Part shown: positions 34,252 through 43,155 of the stretch, piece by piece
Position numbering within the stretch: the stretch's first letter is position 1
How the letters are laid out: each line of letters starts with the position of its first letter
Source: Rhodospirillaceae bacterium
GTDB taxonomy: Bacteria; Pseudomonadota; Alphaproteobacteria; UBA6615
Assembly: GCA_018702955.1 (NCBI GenBank)
Contig: JABJEK010000057.1
Location: 1-64,000 of the forward strand
DNA: 64,000 bases
Direction of reading: 5' to 3'
Translations under genes and position numbers: made by a program
Notes under the pieces: generated by a model
What the model was told of the DNA's origin: nothing
The model's input: only the letters and a program-made list of their open reading frames with translations
Database searches by the model: none

Positions 34252-34716
34252 TTAGCCGAGCACGCCCGGTTTTGCAACGTCGTCCGGGCCTTCGGAGAGG
34301 TAGAGATTGCAATCACGCTGTGGATTGTTTGAGCCGACGAGATCGAGTGCGCCGGTACGATCAACCTTTAAGACACTGGCATCGCACCGGGCCGCGATTT
34401 GTGCCACGCGCGACCAGATCGGTTCGCTCGCGTTCAGTGCGATTGTCCCGACCCCTTCGCGCAGGGCGGCGAGCGCCATGCCGGGTTCGTCGCCGCAATC
34501 GAGAATCCATTCGGCGTCTTGTTCCGGCATGCTCTCACGGGATTGCGCAACCAGTTCACGCCACCATCCGGCACCGGCAGAACGCACGGCACCCGTTGAG
34601 CTGAGGATAATAAGTGGCCGGTTATGCGCCCGCGCAGCGCTCAATGCGGCCAGCGCATGACCGATTTCGTGAACGACAATCCTTGCGGGGGTGTTCTGAG
34701 GATTGACTTCGGTCAT
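34252..34716 (-). CDS. Hypothetical protein upstream of the aldolase
   Basis: I do not recognise a family. The 154-residue product starts MTEVNPQNTPARIVVHEIGHA and looks like a small alpha/beta fold: a hydrophobic strand PLIILSSTGA, a predicted strand WILDCGDEPGMALAALREG, the strand GTIALNA, and a C-terminal region ending in EGPDDVAKPGVLG. The HEIGH sequence resembles a zinc-peptidase HExxH but probably only by chance (no downstream ligand, soluble short protein). It lies 78 bases before the aldolase on the same strand and divergent from the LysR gene. The ATG at 34716 is chosen because the frame further upstream is unlike protein and overlaps the LysR promoter. Confidence 0.7.
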   Translation of the reverse strand: MTEVNPQNTPARIVVHEIGHALAALSAARAHNRPLIILSSTGAVRSAGAGWWRELVAQSRESMPEQDAEWILDCGDEPGMALAALREGVGTIALNASEPIWSRVAQIAARCDASVLKVDRTGALDLVGSNNPQRDCNLYLSEGPDDVAKPGVLG

Positions 34717-34815
34717 CCGCCGCCGATCTCCGTTGGATGCGTGGCGCGCGCCTAGTGAAATTGCGCAGCTTTGCTGACGTTCATATTGATGTGACGCATT
34801 GTCGTGGACGCCGAA

Positions 34816-34833
34816 TGTAATTACAACAATTGT
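34816..34833. promoter_or_regulatory. Two adjacent palindromes between the LysR gene and the divergent operon
   Basis: Perfect inverted repeats TGTAATTACA (34816-34825) and ACAATTGT (34826-34833), 29-46 bases before the LysR start. They are AT-rich islands in GC-rich DNA and plausible operators for autoregulation. Confidence 0.45.
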
Positions 34834-34861
34834 GCCGCGCTGGAACATATAGGTGATTTGA

Positions 34862-35773
34862 ATGGATACGCTGACGTCGATGGAGCTTTTCGTGAAAGCC
34901 GTCGAATCCGGCAGCTTCTCGGCCACGGCCCGGTCGATGAATCTGACCCCGTCTGCCGTGAGCAAGCAGATTTCCCGGCTGGAGGACAGGCTCGGGGCCC
35001 GGCTGTTCAACCGGACCACGCGCCAGCTGGCGCCGACCGAAGAAGGCCGCGCCTATTATGAGCGCTGCCAGCAGATCCTGGCCGATATCCAGGAGGCGGA
35101 GGCGGCGGTTACGGAATTGAACACCGAGCCGCGCGGGGCCCTGCGGGTAAATATGCCGGTGGTGTTCGGCCGTCGGCACATCGTCCCGATCCTCGGCGAG
35201 TTTCTCGAACGACACCCCTATGTGTCGATGGAACTGTCGATGTCTGATCAGTTCGTCGACCCCATCGCGGAAGGCGCGGACATGCTGATCCGGGTCGGCG
35301 AACTCAAGGATTCAAGCCTGATCGCACGCAAGCTGGCCGAGGCGCGGCGCGTGGTTGCCGCGACTCCCGCCTATTGGGAGAAGAATGGAACCCCCAAGAA
35401 ACCCGAGGATCTGCGGGCCCACAACTGTCTCACCTATTCCTATCTGTCGAGCGGCAACACTTGGCGCATGACGGACCCCAAGGGCAAGGAACATGTGATC
35501 CAGGCGACGGGAAATCTCGCATCGAACAATGGTGAGGCGTTGCTTGAAGCGGCTGTCGAGGGACTGGGTGTGGTCAATCTACCAACCTGGATGGTCGGAC
35601 CGGATCTGGAAGCCGGGCGCCTGACCGAAGTGCTGGACGAATATGCCCAGCCAGAACCGTCGGTGCATGTCATCTATCCGCCGGGCCGGCATCTTTCGGC
35701 CAAGGTACGCGCGTTCGTCGATTTCCTGGCGGGGCATTTCAAGGAGCGCCCGCTCGGCACTGCAGCCAAATAG
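34862..35773 (+). CDS. LysR-family transcriptional regulator
   Basis: A 303-residue LTTR. The winged helix-turn-helix is at residues 1-60 (MELFVKAVESGSFSATARSM, LTPSAVSKQISRLEDRLGARLFNRTTR), followed by the linker helix and the periplasmic-binding-like effector domain (about 90-295). It belongs to the DsdA/AaeR-like group with MDTLTSMELF at the N-terminus. It is divergent from the unknown-aldolase-thiE genes, so it may regulate them as well as itself; the ligand is unknown. Confidence 0.92.
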   Translation: MDTLTSMELFVKAVESGSFSATARSMNLTPSAVSKQISRLEDRLGARLFNRTTRQLAPTEEGRAYYERCQQILADIQEAEAAVTELNTEPRGALRVNMPVVFGRRHIVPILGEFLERHPYVSMELSMSDQFVDPIAEGADMLIRVGELKDSSLIARKLAEARRVVAATPAYWEKNGTPKKPEDLRAHNCLTYSYLSSGNTWRMTDPKGKEHVIQATGNLASNNGEALLEAAVEGLGVVNLPTWMVGPDLEAGRLTEVLDEYAQPEPSVHVIYPPGRHLSAKVRAFVDFLAGHFKERPLGTAAK

Positions 35774-35801
35774 GGCGGCGCTGTACCTGCATAAAAAGAA
35801 T

Positions 35802-35822
35802 GGCCCGGGCAGGGCCCGGGCC
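35802..35822 (-). terminator. GC-rich hairpin between the LysR gene and gap
   Basis: Nine-pair perfect stem GGCCCGGGC/GCCCGGGCC with loop AGG. On the minus strand it is followed by ATTCTTTTT, on the plus strand by no T-run. It therefore looks like a backup terminator for leftward transcription from gap. Confidence 0.5.
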
Positions 35823-35929
35823 AAAGGTAAGATCGTTTCAGGGAGGAATCGATCGAAATGTCGTGCCGGCTGCGTGCCAGCATAACGTCTATGTAGGGCG
35901 TGCTTGGTCGGGATTAAACGGGCACAAAA

Positions 35930-35963
35930 AGAAACCCACATGTTCCGATTCGGAACACATGGG
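35930..35963 (-). terminator. Terminator of the tkt-gap unit
   Basis: Stem 35935-35947 with 35951-35963 (seven inner and four outer pairs around a 2x2 mismatch), followed on the minus strand by TTTCTTTTT. It lies 69 bases beyond the gap stop. Confidence 0.6.
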
Positions 35964-36031
35964 CTCTTTGGTGGTTCTTGAAATCCGTCTGCCGCCAACC
36001 ACGACGGATAATAATCCGAAATATCAGATGG

Positions 36032-37057
36032 TTAGATGAGGCGTCCCATCTGGACCGCCGTGTCGCTCATGCGGTTCGAGAAACCCCACTCATTGTCATA
36101 CCAGCTCAGGATGCGGACCATGCGGCCGTCCGTGACTTGGGTCTGGGTCAGGTCGAACACCGAACTCGCCGGGTCGTGGTTGAAATCCGACGAGACCAGC
36201 GGCGCGCTGTTGACGGTCAGAATGCCCTTCATCGGGCCTTTCTCGGCCGCCTTGATCATGGCCGCGTTCACCGCCTCGACGGTGGTGGCTTTCTTGGCCT
36301 CGATGACCAGATCGACCATGGACACGTTGGCGGTCGGCACGCGCACCGCGGTGCCGTCCAGCTTGCCCGCCAGTTCCGGCAGCACGAGGCCGACCGCGCG
36401 GGCCGCACCCGTGGACGTCGGGATGATCGACATCGCCGCCGCGCGGCCCCGGTGCAGATCCTTGTGCATGGTGTCCTGCACCGGCTGGTCGCCGGTGTAG
36501 GCGTGCACGGTGGTCATGAACCCACGCTTGATGCCGACGGTCTTGTCCAGGATGGCCGCAACCGGCGACAGACAGTTGGTCGTGCAGGATGCGTTGGAGA
36601 CGACCGTGTGCGACTTGCGCAGCTTCTTGTCGTTGACGCCCTGGACGATCGTCAGGTCGGCGTTCGTCGCCGGTGCCGAGATCAGCACCTTCTTGGCGCC
36701 GGCTTTGATGTGAGCGCCGGCGGATTCTTTCGAGGTGAAGATGCCGGTGCATTCCAGCACCACGTCGATGTCCAGATCGCCCCAGGGCAGGTCGGCCGGG
36801 TTGCGCTCGGCGAAGACCTTGACCGAGCGGCCGATGGTCGACTTGGCGCCGAGATTGATCGACGATTTGCCGGCCTTCACGATGCCGGGGAAACGGCCAT
36901 GGATCGAATCGTACTGCAGCAGGTGCGCGTTTGTATCGACCGGACCCAGGTCGTTGATCGCCACGAAGGTGATGTCCTTGCGGCCCGACTCGTATGCCGC
37001 CCGCATCACCAGGCGTCCAATTCGCCCGAAACCGTTGATTGCTACCCGAACTGCCAT
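36032..37057 (-). CDS. gap: Glyceraldehyde-3-phosphate dehydrogenase, type I
   Basis: Oxidises glyceraldehyde 3-phosphate to 1,3-bisphosphoglycerate. The 341-residue enzyme has the Rossmann start [13 protein letters not shown], the Asp after strand two (FVAINDLG) that favours NAD, catalytic Cys158 in SNASCTTN, and the C-terminal [13 protein letters not shown]. The ATG at 37057 is six bases after AAGGAG; a GTG at 37060 is also in frame. It lies 62 bases downstream of tkt, so a tkt-gap operon is likely. No pgk follows in the window, unlike many alphaproteobacterial tkt-gap-pgk clusters. Confidence 0.97.
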   Translation of the reverse strand: MAVRVAINGFGRIGRLVMRAAYESGRKDITFVAINDLGPVDTNAHLLQYDSIHGRFPGIVKAGKSSINLGAKSTIGRSVKVFAERNPADLPWGDLDIDVVLECTGIFTSKESAGAHIKAGAKKVLISAPATNADLTIVQGVNDKKLRKSHTVVSNASCTTNCLSPVAAILDKTVGIKRGFMTTVHAYTGDQPVQDTMHKDLHRGRAAAMSIIPTSTGAARAVGLVLPELAGKLDGTAVRVPTANVSMVDLVIEAKKATTVEAVNAAMIKAAEKGPMKGILTVNSAPLVSSDFNHDPASSVFDLTQTQVTDGRMVRILSWYDNEWGFSNRMSDTAVQMGRLI

Positions 37058-37119
37058 CACCTTCTCCTTGTTCTCAAAATTGGTTTGTCTTCATTAACAG
37101 GTGCGTTCCCGACCGAAGG

Positions 37120-39120
37120 TCAGGACATCGCCGCCTTTACGCGGTCAGCGACGGCTTCCGCGGTGATTCCGAAATGCTTGTATACCTCGGGCGCCGGCGC
37201 GGACGCGCCGAAGCTCCGCATGCCGACCACATCGGCCTCGGCCACGCCATAGCGCGACCATCCGAAAGTAACGCCGGCCTCGACCGCGACGCGCACATCA
37301 CCACCGAGCGTTTCGGCCTGGTAGGCCGCGTCCTGCGCGTCGAATAATTCCCAGCAGGGCATAGACACGACGGCCGTTGGGATGCCGTCGGCCTGTAATG
37401 CGTCGCGCGCCGCCATCGCGATCTCGACTTCCGAACCGCTCGCCAGGATCGTCGCCGCGCGTTCGCCATCAGCGGGTGCCAAAACATAGCCGCCGCGCGC
37501 GCAGAGGTTTTCCTCGGTATGGTCGTGGCGCACGGTCGGCAGCCCCTGACGGGTCAGCGCCAGGACGGACGGCGTACTCGTGCTCTGCACCGACAGCGCC
37601 CAGCACTCGGCGGTCTCAACAGCGTCGGCCGGCCGGTAGACGTTGACGTTCGGCATCGCGCGCAGGCTTGCGACATGCTCGACCGGCTGATGGGTGGGGC
37701 CGTCTTCGCCGAGCCCGATCGAGTCATGGGTCATCACATAGATCACCCGCAAGCCCATCAGCGCCGACAGGCGGATCGACGGGCGACAGTAATCGGTGAA
37801 GGTCAGGAACGTGCCCGAATAGGGGATGAAGCCGCCATGCAGCGCCATCCCGTTCATCGCGGCGGCCATGCCATGCTCGCGCACGCCGTAGTAGATGTAG
37901 CGTCCGTCGAAGGCGTCGGCCTGAACCGGTTCCATGCAGGCGGTCTTGGTGTTGTTCGAACCCGTCAGATCTGCCGAACCGCCGATCATGGTCTCGACCA
38001 GCGGGGTGATGACCTCGAGCGCTTCCTGGCTCGATTTTCGGGTCGCCCATTTCGGTGCGTCGGCCGACAGCTGTTTCTTGTAGGCGTTGACCGTGGCCAT
38101 GAATTCATCGGGCAGGGTACCCGCGATGGCATCATCGAAGGCCTGACGGCGATCCGCTGCCAATGCGCCATGGCGCTCGGTCCAGGCGGCACGTTCGGCC
38201 CGACCGCGTGCGCCGGCTGTGCGCCATTCGGCGAGGATGTCATCCGGGATTTCGAACGGCGGGTGGTTCCAGCCGAGTTGGGCGCGGGTGGCGGCGATCT
38301 CGTCATCGCCGAGCGGCGCGCCATGGGTCGCGGACGTGCCCTGCTTGTTCGGTGAGCCGTAGCCGATGATCGTGCGACACGCGATCAGGGACGGCCGGTC
38401 GGTGGCCTTCGCCGCCGTGAGTGCCGCGTCGATTGCCTCGGGGTCGTGTCCGTCAATGCGCGCAACGTCCCAGCCGCACGCGGCGAACCGGCCCAACTGA
38501 TCGTCGGAGACCGAAAGGTCGGTGCTGCCGTCGATCGAGATGTCGTTGTCGTCGAACAGGACGATCAGGCGCGACAGCTTGAGATGGCCGGCCAGGGAAA
38601 TGGCCTCGTGGCTGATGCCTTCCATCAGGCAGCCATCGCCGGCGAAGACATAGGTGTGGTGATCCACAAGGTCGTCGCCATAGCGGGCATTCATCATGCG
38701 TTCCGCGAGCGCCATGCCGACGGCATTGGCGATGCCCTGGCCGAGCGGGCCGGTGGTCGTCTCCACGCCCGCCGCATGCCCATACTCAGGATGACCCGGG
38801 GTGCGGCTGCCGAGTTGCCGAAAATTCTTGATCTCGTCGAGCGTCATATCCGGTGAGCCCGTGAGGTACAGCAGCGAATAGAGCAGCATCGATGCGTGGC
38901 CGTTCGACAGGACGAAGCGATCGCGATCCGGCCAGTCCGGGTTCGCGGCATCGAATTTGAGATGGCGGGTGTAGAGCACGGTCGCCATGTCGGCCATGCC
39001 CATCGGCGCGCCGGGGTGGCCGGAGTTGGCGGCCTGTACCGCGTCCATCGACAGGGCCCGGATGGCGTTGGCCAGTTGCGCGTGTGCGCTGTCGGCTGCT
39101 TGGGGGGCGGTGTTGTTCAT
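37120..39120 (-). CDS. tkt: Transketolase
   Basis: Thiamine-diphosphate enzyme that moves two-carbon units in the pentose phosphate and Calvin-type pathways. The 666 residues include [18 protein letters not shown], the ThDP/magnesium motif [15 protein letters not shown], the active-site [13 protein letters not shown] and, in the second half, [10 protein letters not shown] and [19 protein letters not shown]. The start ATG at 39120 is unopposed. It is upstream of gap. The promoter region reads divergently from the DUF4164-zapA genes. Confidence 0.97.
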   Translation of the reverse strand: MNNTAPQAADSAHAQLANAIRALSMDAVQAANSGHPGAPMGMADMATVLYTRHLKFDAANPDWPDRDRFVLSNGHASMLLYSLLYLTGSPDMTLDEIKNFRQLGSRTPGHPEYGHAAGVETTTGPLGQGIANAVGMALAERMMNARYGDDLVDHHTYVFAGDGCLMEGISHEAISLAGHLKLSRLIVLFDDNDISIDGSTDLSVSDDQLGRFAACGWDVARIDGHDPEAIDAALTAAKATDRPSLIACRTIIGYGSPNKQGTSATHGAPLGDDEIAATRAQLGWNHPPFEIPDDILAEWRTAGARGRAERAAWTERHGALAADRRQAFDDAIAGTLPDEFMATVNAYKKQLSADAPKWATRKSSQEALEVITPLVETMIGGSADLTGSNNTKTACMEPVQADAFDGRYIYYGVREHGMAAAMNGMALHGGFIPYSGTFLTFTDYCRPSIRLSALMGLRVIYVMTHDSIGLGEDGPTHQPVEHVASLRAMPNVNVYRPADAVETAECWALSVQSTSTPSVLALTRQGLPTVRHDHTEENLCARGGYVLAPADGERAATILASGSEVEIAMAARDALQADGIPTAVVSMPCWELFDAQDAAYQAETLGGDVRVAVEAGVTFGWSRYGVAEADVVGMRSFGASAPAPEVYKHFGITAEAVADRVKAAMS

Positions 39121-39192
39121 ATTTTTAGGCGCCTTCGGACACGGCGATAAGATGGGGATGGCGGCAAATGCCGCGCAGGATCACGCGGCGGC

Positions 39193-39221
39193 AACATGCC
39201 GTTCCCTCTGCGGGCCGTCAA
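39193..39221 (-). promoter_or_regulatory. Possible tkt promoter
   Basis: On the minus strand TTGACG (39216-39221), 17 bases, CATGTT (39193-39198). The -35 is good and the -10 is weak; it lies 73 bases before the tkt ATG. Confidence 0.35.
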
Positions 39222-39332
39222 CGCCTACTTCTGGGGGTTTTCCACCGCGGATTTACGGGGGTTTCGAGACCCACCTCCTGTTGACCGTGCGACTCGCGCC
39301 CGCGTACGATGCGCAGCGTTGGAGACAGGGTC

Positions 39333-39575
39333 ATGTCAAAACTTAATGATGCGAACGAACGCCTCGATGCGGCACTGGCGCGGCTTGAAACCGCCGTCAC
39401 GACGCGTCGTCACGACGATGGGCAGGCTGACGATGCCGTCGCGGATAATGCGCGCCTGCAGGGTGAACTCACGCAATTGCGCGCGGATTTCGTGACCCTC
39501 CAGGAAACGTCGGGTACGGTTTCGAGCCGCCTTGACGATGCCATCGGTCGATTACGAAACATGCTCGCGGAATAG
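39333..39575 (+). CDS. DUF4164 family small coiled-coil protein
   Basis: An 80-residue coiled-coil protein of the DUF4164 type found upstream of zapA in alphaproteobacteria. It has heptads LNDANERLDAALARLETAV and LQGELTQLRADFVTLQ, ending VSSRLDDAIGRLRNMLAE. GGAG lies upstream of the ATG at 39333. It is 12 bases before zapA; the position suggests a role with ZapA in division or envelope work, but none is known. Confidence 0.8.
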   Translation: MSKLNDANERLDAALARLETAVTTRRHDDGQADDAVADNARLQGELTQLRADFVTLQETSGTVSSRLDDAIGRLRNMLAE

Positions 39576-39587
39576 CAGGGACACAAA

Positions 39588-39929
39588 GTGGCGCAGGTCG
39601 AGATCAAAATTAACGGACGGGACTATCGCATCGCGTGCGAGGACGGGCAGGAATCGCATCTTTCGAATTTGGCCAAGTATCTCGACGGCAAGGTGAACGA
39701 GCTGGTCGAGGAAGTTGGCCAAATCGGCGATACCAGCCTGATGGTCATGGCGGGCCTGTTGATCACCGACGAGCTGTCCGACACGCGCGATGAACTCGAA
39801 GAGGCGCGCAACGAGACCGCGCGGGAAACCCAATCGGCCATCGACACGACCGAAGAGCGCGTCGCCGCGCAGGTCGATGCCTTGTCCGAACGGATCGAGA
39901 AGCTCGCCACGGTCCTCGCCGACGATTGA
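39588..39929 (+). CDS. zapA: Cell division protein ZapA
   Basis: Promotes FtsZ filament bundling at the Z-ring. The 113-residue product has the globular N-terminus AQVEIKINGRDYRIACEDGQE and a long C-terminal coiled coil (about 60-113) for tetramerisation. It starts with GTG at 39588. It is followed by a 6S RNA gene and fthC, an arrangement also seen in E. coli and other proteobacteria. Confidence 0.93.
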   Translation: MAQVEIKINGRDYRIACEDGQESHLSNLAKYLDGKVNELVEEVGQIGDTSLMVMAGLLITDELSDTRDELEEARNETARETQSAIDTTEERVAAQVDALSERIEKLATVLADD

Positions 39930-40019
39930 GGCCGAGGAATTCCCGCCGCCGTTCGTCATTATGAATGTGCCGCTGATTGCGGTCGTAGTTGCAGACCGGG
40001 CAGTGCGAGCCTAGTTTCA

Positions 40020-40160
40020 TAGGTGGACGGTCTGCTGGGTGTCGCGTCAGGCGGCAATTAGTCCCGGAGACCTTACTAATCCACTAGGGAGCTGTCCCTG
40101 CCGGGATCGAGGTTTCGGTACTTACGGCGCCCACCTGCTTTTAGCAGGTCTCGGTGGACT
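40020..40160 (+). ncRNA. ssrS: 6S RNA
   Basis: The 304-base gap between zapA and fthC holds a 6S-like RNA, which binds the housekeeping RNA polymerase by mimicking an open promoter. The closing stem TGGGTGTCG (40036-40044) pairs with CGGCGCCCA (40125-40133) using two G-U pairs. The 5' strand contains AGTCCCGGAGACCTTA, like the AGUCCCCUGAGCC of E. coli 6S, and the 3' strand GGTACTTACGGCGCCCACCT resembles GGUUACAGCCUGCGGCGGCAUC. An inner stem TCCCGG/CCGGGA (40062-40067 with 40101-40106) and an apical AGGGA/TCCCT hairpin complete the rod. A hairpin ACCTGCT/AGCAGGT ends it. Ends are approximate. Confidence 0.75.
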
Positions 40161-40233
40161 TCCCGTTCGTCGACCTTCACTTGGCGCCGTCCACTTCCAC
40201 CCTGCCAACCCCGCGCATTGAAAGGCTTCTCCG

Positions 40234-40836
40234 ATCAACGATTCGACCGGTGATATCGATGCGCGCAAGGCCGACATACGCGCCGCCGCACGTGACGCGC
40301 GCGACGCGCTTGCCTCGGGCCTGGGGGCCGCCGCCGCGACCGGCATTGCGGCGCGGTTCATGGCATCACCGCTGCCAGGGTTGGCGGCGGGGTCGGTCGT
40401 GGCCGGGTACATGCCGATGCGCAGCGAGATCGATCCGCGGTTGCTGATGGACCGGCTGGCCGCTGCGGGGGCGGTGCTGTGCCTGCCCGACGTCGTCGCT
40501 GAGGGAACGCCGTTGGAATTCCGGCGCTGGATGCCCGACGATCCGCTGGACACGGGGCGTTACGGTATCTCCGTGCCGTCTCCGGCCGCCGATGTGCTGG
40601 TGCCGCACCTGGTGCTGGTGCCGGTGCTGGCCTTTGATCGCCAGGGCCATCGGATGGGATATGGTGGCGGCTACTATGATCGAACCATTGCCCGGTTACG
40701 TGATGAGGGCGATGTTTTGACGGTCGGGCTTGCCTTTTCGGGCCAAGTCCGTGACGACTTGCCTGTGGAGCCACATGACTTGCGTCTCGACTGGATTGTC
40801 ACCGAATCCGCAGCGCTGCCCGTATCTGTCAGCTAA
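40234..40836 (+). CDS. fthC: 5-formyltetrahydrofolate cyclo-ligase, start codon unresolved
   Basis: Converts 5-formyl-THF to methenyl-THF with ATP; the YgfA family gene that follows 6S RNA in many proteobacteria. The C-terminal part is clear: LVLVPVLAFDRQGHRMGYGGGYYDRTIA. The N-terminal family region, DARKADIRAAARDARDAL, is encoded upstream of the only ATG (40360). The frame is open from 40222 (after TGA at 40219) but has no ATG, GTG or TTG before 40360. The ATC at 40234, eight bases after GAAAGG, is my provisional start, giving 200 residues; ATC at 40255 is another. A single-base error is equally possible. The ATG at 40360 would give only 158 residues. Confidence 0.85.
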   Translation: MNDSTGDIDARKADIRAAARDARDALASGLGAAAATGIAARFMASPLPGLAAGSVVAGYMPMRSEIDPRLLMDRLAAAGAVLCLPDVVAEGTPLEFRRWMPDDPLDTGRYGISVPSPAADVLVPHLVLVPVLAFDRQGHRMGYGGGYYDRTIARLRDEGDVLTVGLAFSGQVRDDLPVEPHDLRLDWIVTESAALPVSVS

Positions 40837-40861
40837 TGCGACGGGCTTGTAGGAAAATGCG

Positions 40862-41704
40862 ATGAAGATTTTGTTTTGCGGAGACCTGGTGGGCCGCGCG
40901 GGCCGCGATGTGGTGCTGGAGCATTTGCCCGCGCTGCGCGCCGATATGAATCTCGATTTTGTCGTCGTGAATGCCGAAAACGCGGCGCACGGTTTCGGTC
41001 TGACGCAGAAAATCTGTGAGGAGCTGTTCGAGGCCGGCGCCGATGCGATCACGACCGGCAACCATGCCTGGGACCAACGCGAAATCATTCCGTTCATCGA
41101 CGCCGACCATCGTGTGCTGCGTCCGTTGAATTACACCGGGGGTACGCCAGGGCGTGGTGCGTCCGTGATCAAGGCGCGTGACGGTCGTTCGGTGCTCGTG
41201 GTCAATGTGATGTGCCGACTGTTCATGGAATTGCTCGACGATCCGTTCGCGGCCGTTGACGGGGTGCTGAAAAGCCACCCGATCGGCAACGCGGTCGATG
41301 CCGTCCTCATCGACGTACATGGCGAGGCCACATCGGAAAAGATGGCACTCGGGCATGTCTGCGACGGCCGGGCGAGCCTCGTCGTCGGCACCCACACCCA
41401 CATCCCCACAGCCGATGCACAAGTACTGCCCGGCGGCACCGCCTATCAGTCGGATGCCGGCATGTGCGGCGACTATGATTCTGTCATCGGCATGAAGAAA
41501 GAAACCGCGATCGCCAAGTTCCGGACCAAGATCGTGACCGAACGCCTGGCGCCGGCGCGCGGACCGGCGAGCCTGTGCGGAACCTATGTCGAGACCGATG
41601 ATGCCACCGGCCTGGCAGCCCGGGTCTCACCCGTGGTTTTGGGAGGTCGGCTGCACCCTGCCTGGCCGGCGTTCCTGCCACCGCGCGCGACGGCGGCCGA
41701 ATAA
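40862..41704 (+). CDS. ymdB: YmdB-type metallophosphoesterase (TIGR00282 family)
   Basis: A 280-residue binuclear metal phosphodiesterase. Characterised relatives hydrolyse 2',3'-cyclic nucleotides and influence biofilm and sporulation in Bacillus. Ligand motifs: FCGDLVGRAGR, NAENAAHGFGL, TTGNHAWDQ, IDVHGEATSEK and GTHTHIPTADA. The C-terminal 40 residues include a weaker extension. It follows fthC by 25 bases and is probably co-transcribed with it. Confidence 0.92.
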   Translation: MKILFCGDLVGRAGRDVVLEHLPALRADMNLDFVVVNAENAAHGFGLTQKICEELFEAGADAITTGNHAWDQREIIPFIDADHRVLRPLNYTGGTPGRGASVIKARDGRSVLVVNVMCRLFMELLDDPFAAVDGVLKSHPIGNAVDAVLIDVHGEATSEKMALGHVCDGRASLVVGTHTHIPTADAQVLPGGTAYQSDAGMCGDYDSVIGMKKETAIAKFRTKIVTERLAPARGPASLCGTYVETDDATGLAARVSPVVLGGRLHPAWPAFLPPRATAAE

Positions 41705-41880
41705 CAGTCGTCGAACGAGGCATCGCGGCGGAAATCAGGGCTTCTCGACGCGGGCGACAATCCGGTAAACCGGGATATTGAAATTGCAGTGATCCGCAAC
41801 ATCCGGCGCCGTGGCGCGGTTGTTGGTGGGTTGGGCTGCGCGGTTCAATTTGTATTTGCAGACTTTCGGAGTGCTCGGGC

Positions 41881-42627
41881 ATGGCAGGCCATTCCCAATT
41901 TAAGAACATCATGCACCGCAAGGGTGCACAGGATGCCAAGCGGGCGAAGGCGTTCGCGAAACTGGCACGCGAGATCGAGGTTGCGGCACGCAGCAGTCCC
42001 GATCCGGACCAGAACCCGCGCCTGCGGACCGCGATCGTGGCCGCGCGCGGCGCCAATATGCCCAACGACCGCATCAAGCGCGCCATCGACAAGGCGACGG
42101 GTGGCGGCGATGCCGACAGTTATGAAGAGATCCGCTACGAGGGCTATGGCCCGGGCGGCGTCGCGGTGATCGTCGAGGCGTTGACCGATAATCGCAACCG
42201 CACGGCGTCGGAAGTGCGGTCGGCGTTCGCCAAGCATGGCGGCAACCTTGGTGAGACCAACAGCGTGGCGTTCATGTTCGATCAGATCGGACAGATTCTT
42301 TACGCCGCCGATGTCGCCAACGCCGACGAAATGTTCGAGGCGGCGCTGGAAGCGGGCGCGGCCGATGTGGCCAGCGGCGACAGCGGGCATGACATCACCT
42401 GCGCGCCCGATGATTTCGGCCAGGTCGTCGAGGCTCTCGATGGTCGTTTCGGCGCACCGGAATCGGCCAGCCTGACATGGAAAGCGCAAACCTCGGTCGA
42501 CCTGAACGCGGATACGGCACGCACGCTCCTGAAACTGATCGACACGCTCGATGACAGCGATGATGTGCAACGGGTCTCCGCCAACTTCGAAGTCAGCGAC
42601 GATGTCATGGCGGAACTCACGGTCTGA
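41881..42627 (+). CDS. yebC: YebC/PmpR family DNA-binding protein
   Basis: A 248-residue member of the YebC family, known as a transcription regulator and, in recent work, as a translation factor for proline-rich stalling. It starts [24 protein letters not shown] and contains the [29 protein letters not shown] core. It stands directly upstream of ruvC, the usual place. The intergenic stretch before it (41705-41880) shows no gene. Confidence 0.95.
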   Translation: MAGHSQFKNIMHRKGAQDAKRAKAFAKLAREIEVAARSSPDPDQNPRLRTAIVAARGANMPNDRIKRAIDKATGGGDADSYEEIRYEGYGPGGVAVIVEALTDNRNRTASEVRSAFAKHGGNLGETNSVAFMFDQIGQILYAADVANADEMFEAALEAGAADVASGDSGHDITCAPDDFGQVVEALDGRFGAPESASLTWKAQTSVDLNADTARTLLKLIDTLDDSDDVQRVSANFEVSDDVMAELTV

Positions 42628-42663
42628 TATGCGCAGCGGACAGACCGGCAGCGGGGAGTGAGC

Positions 42664-43155
42664 ATGCGGCTGTTGGGCGTCGATCCGGGTCTGCGTTTCA
42701 CCGGTTGGGGTGTTGTGGACATTGACGGAAACCGTCTGCGCCATGTCGCCAACGGTGTCGTGAAATCAGGCAAGGGCGAACTCGCGCAGCGGCTGGTCCG
42801 GCTGCATCAGGGGTTGGATGAGGTGGTAAGCACACATCGGCCCGACAGCGCCGCCGTCGAGGAAACATTCGTCAACAAGGACGGCCAGTCCACCCTGAAG
42901 CTTGGGCAGGCCCGGGGCATCGCGCTGCTGGTGCCGGCACTGGCCGGTATTCCGGTGGCCGAATATGCCGCCAACAGCGTCAAGAAATCGGTGGTGGGAT
43001 ACGGCCATGCCGACAAGGACCAGATCGGCCACATGATCGGCGTGTTGCTGCCCGGGGCGCTGGTCGAATCTCCCGATGCGGCAGACGCGCTCGCGGTCGC
43101 CATCTGCCATGCACATCACATGAGCGCGCAGGCGATTTATGAGGCCGCCCAATGA
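42664..43155 (+). CDS. ruvC: Crossover junction endodeoxyribonuclease RuvC
   Basis: Resolves Holliday junctions. The 163-residue nuclease has the first catalytic Asp7 in [14 protein letters not shown], the Glu in [22 protein letters not shown] and the C-terminal [15 protein letters not shown]. The ATG at 42664 follows GGGAG; the GTG at 42658 is less likely. Its stop overlaps ruvA by 4 bases. Confidence 0.96.
   Translation: MRLLGVDPGLRFTGWGVVDIDGNRLRHVANGVVKSGKGELAQRLVRLHQGLDEVVSTHRPDSAAVEETFVNKDGQSTLKLGQARGIALLVPALAGIPVAEYAANSVKKSVVGYGHADKDQIGHMIGVLLPGALVESPDAADALAVAICHAHHMSAQAIYEAAQ

Noticed and set aside
34252-34716. Zinc metallopeptidase based on HEIGH
   Set aside because: It occurs at the extreme N-terminus of a short soluble protein with no third ligand motif or family fold.
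35802-35822. Terminator of the LysR gene on the plus strand
   Set aside because: The stem is strong but no T-run follows on the plus strand; the T-run is on the minus side.
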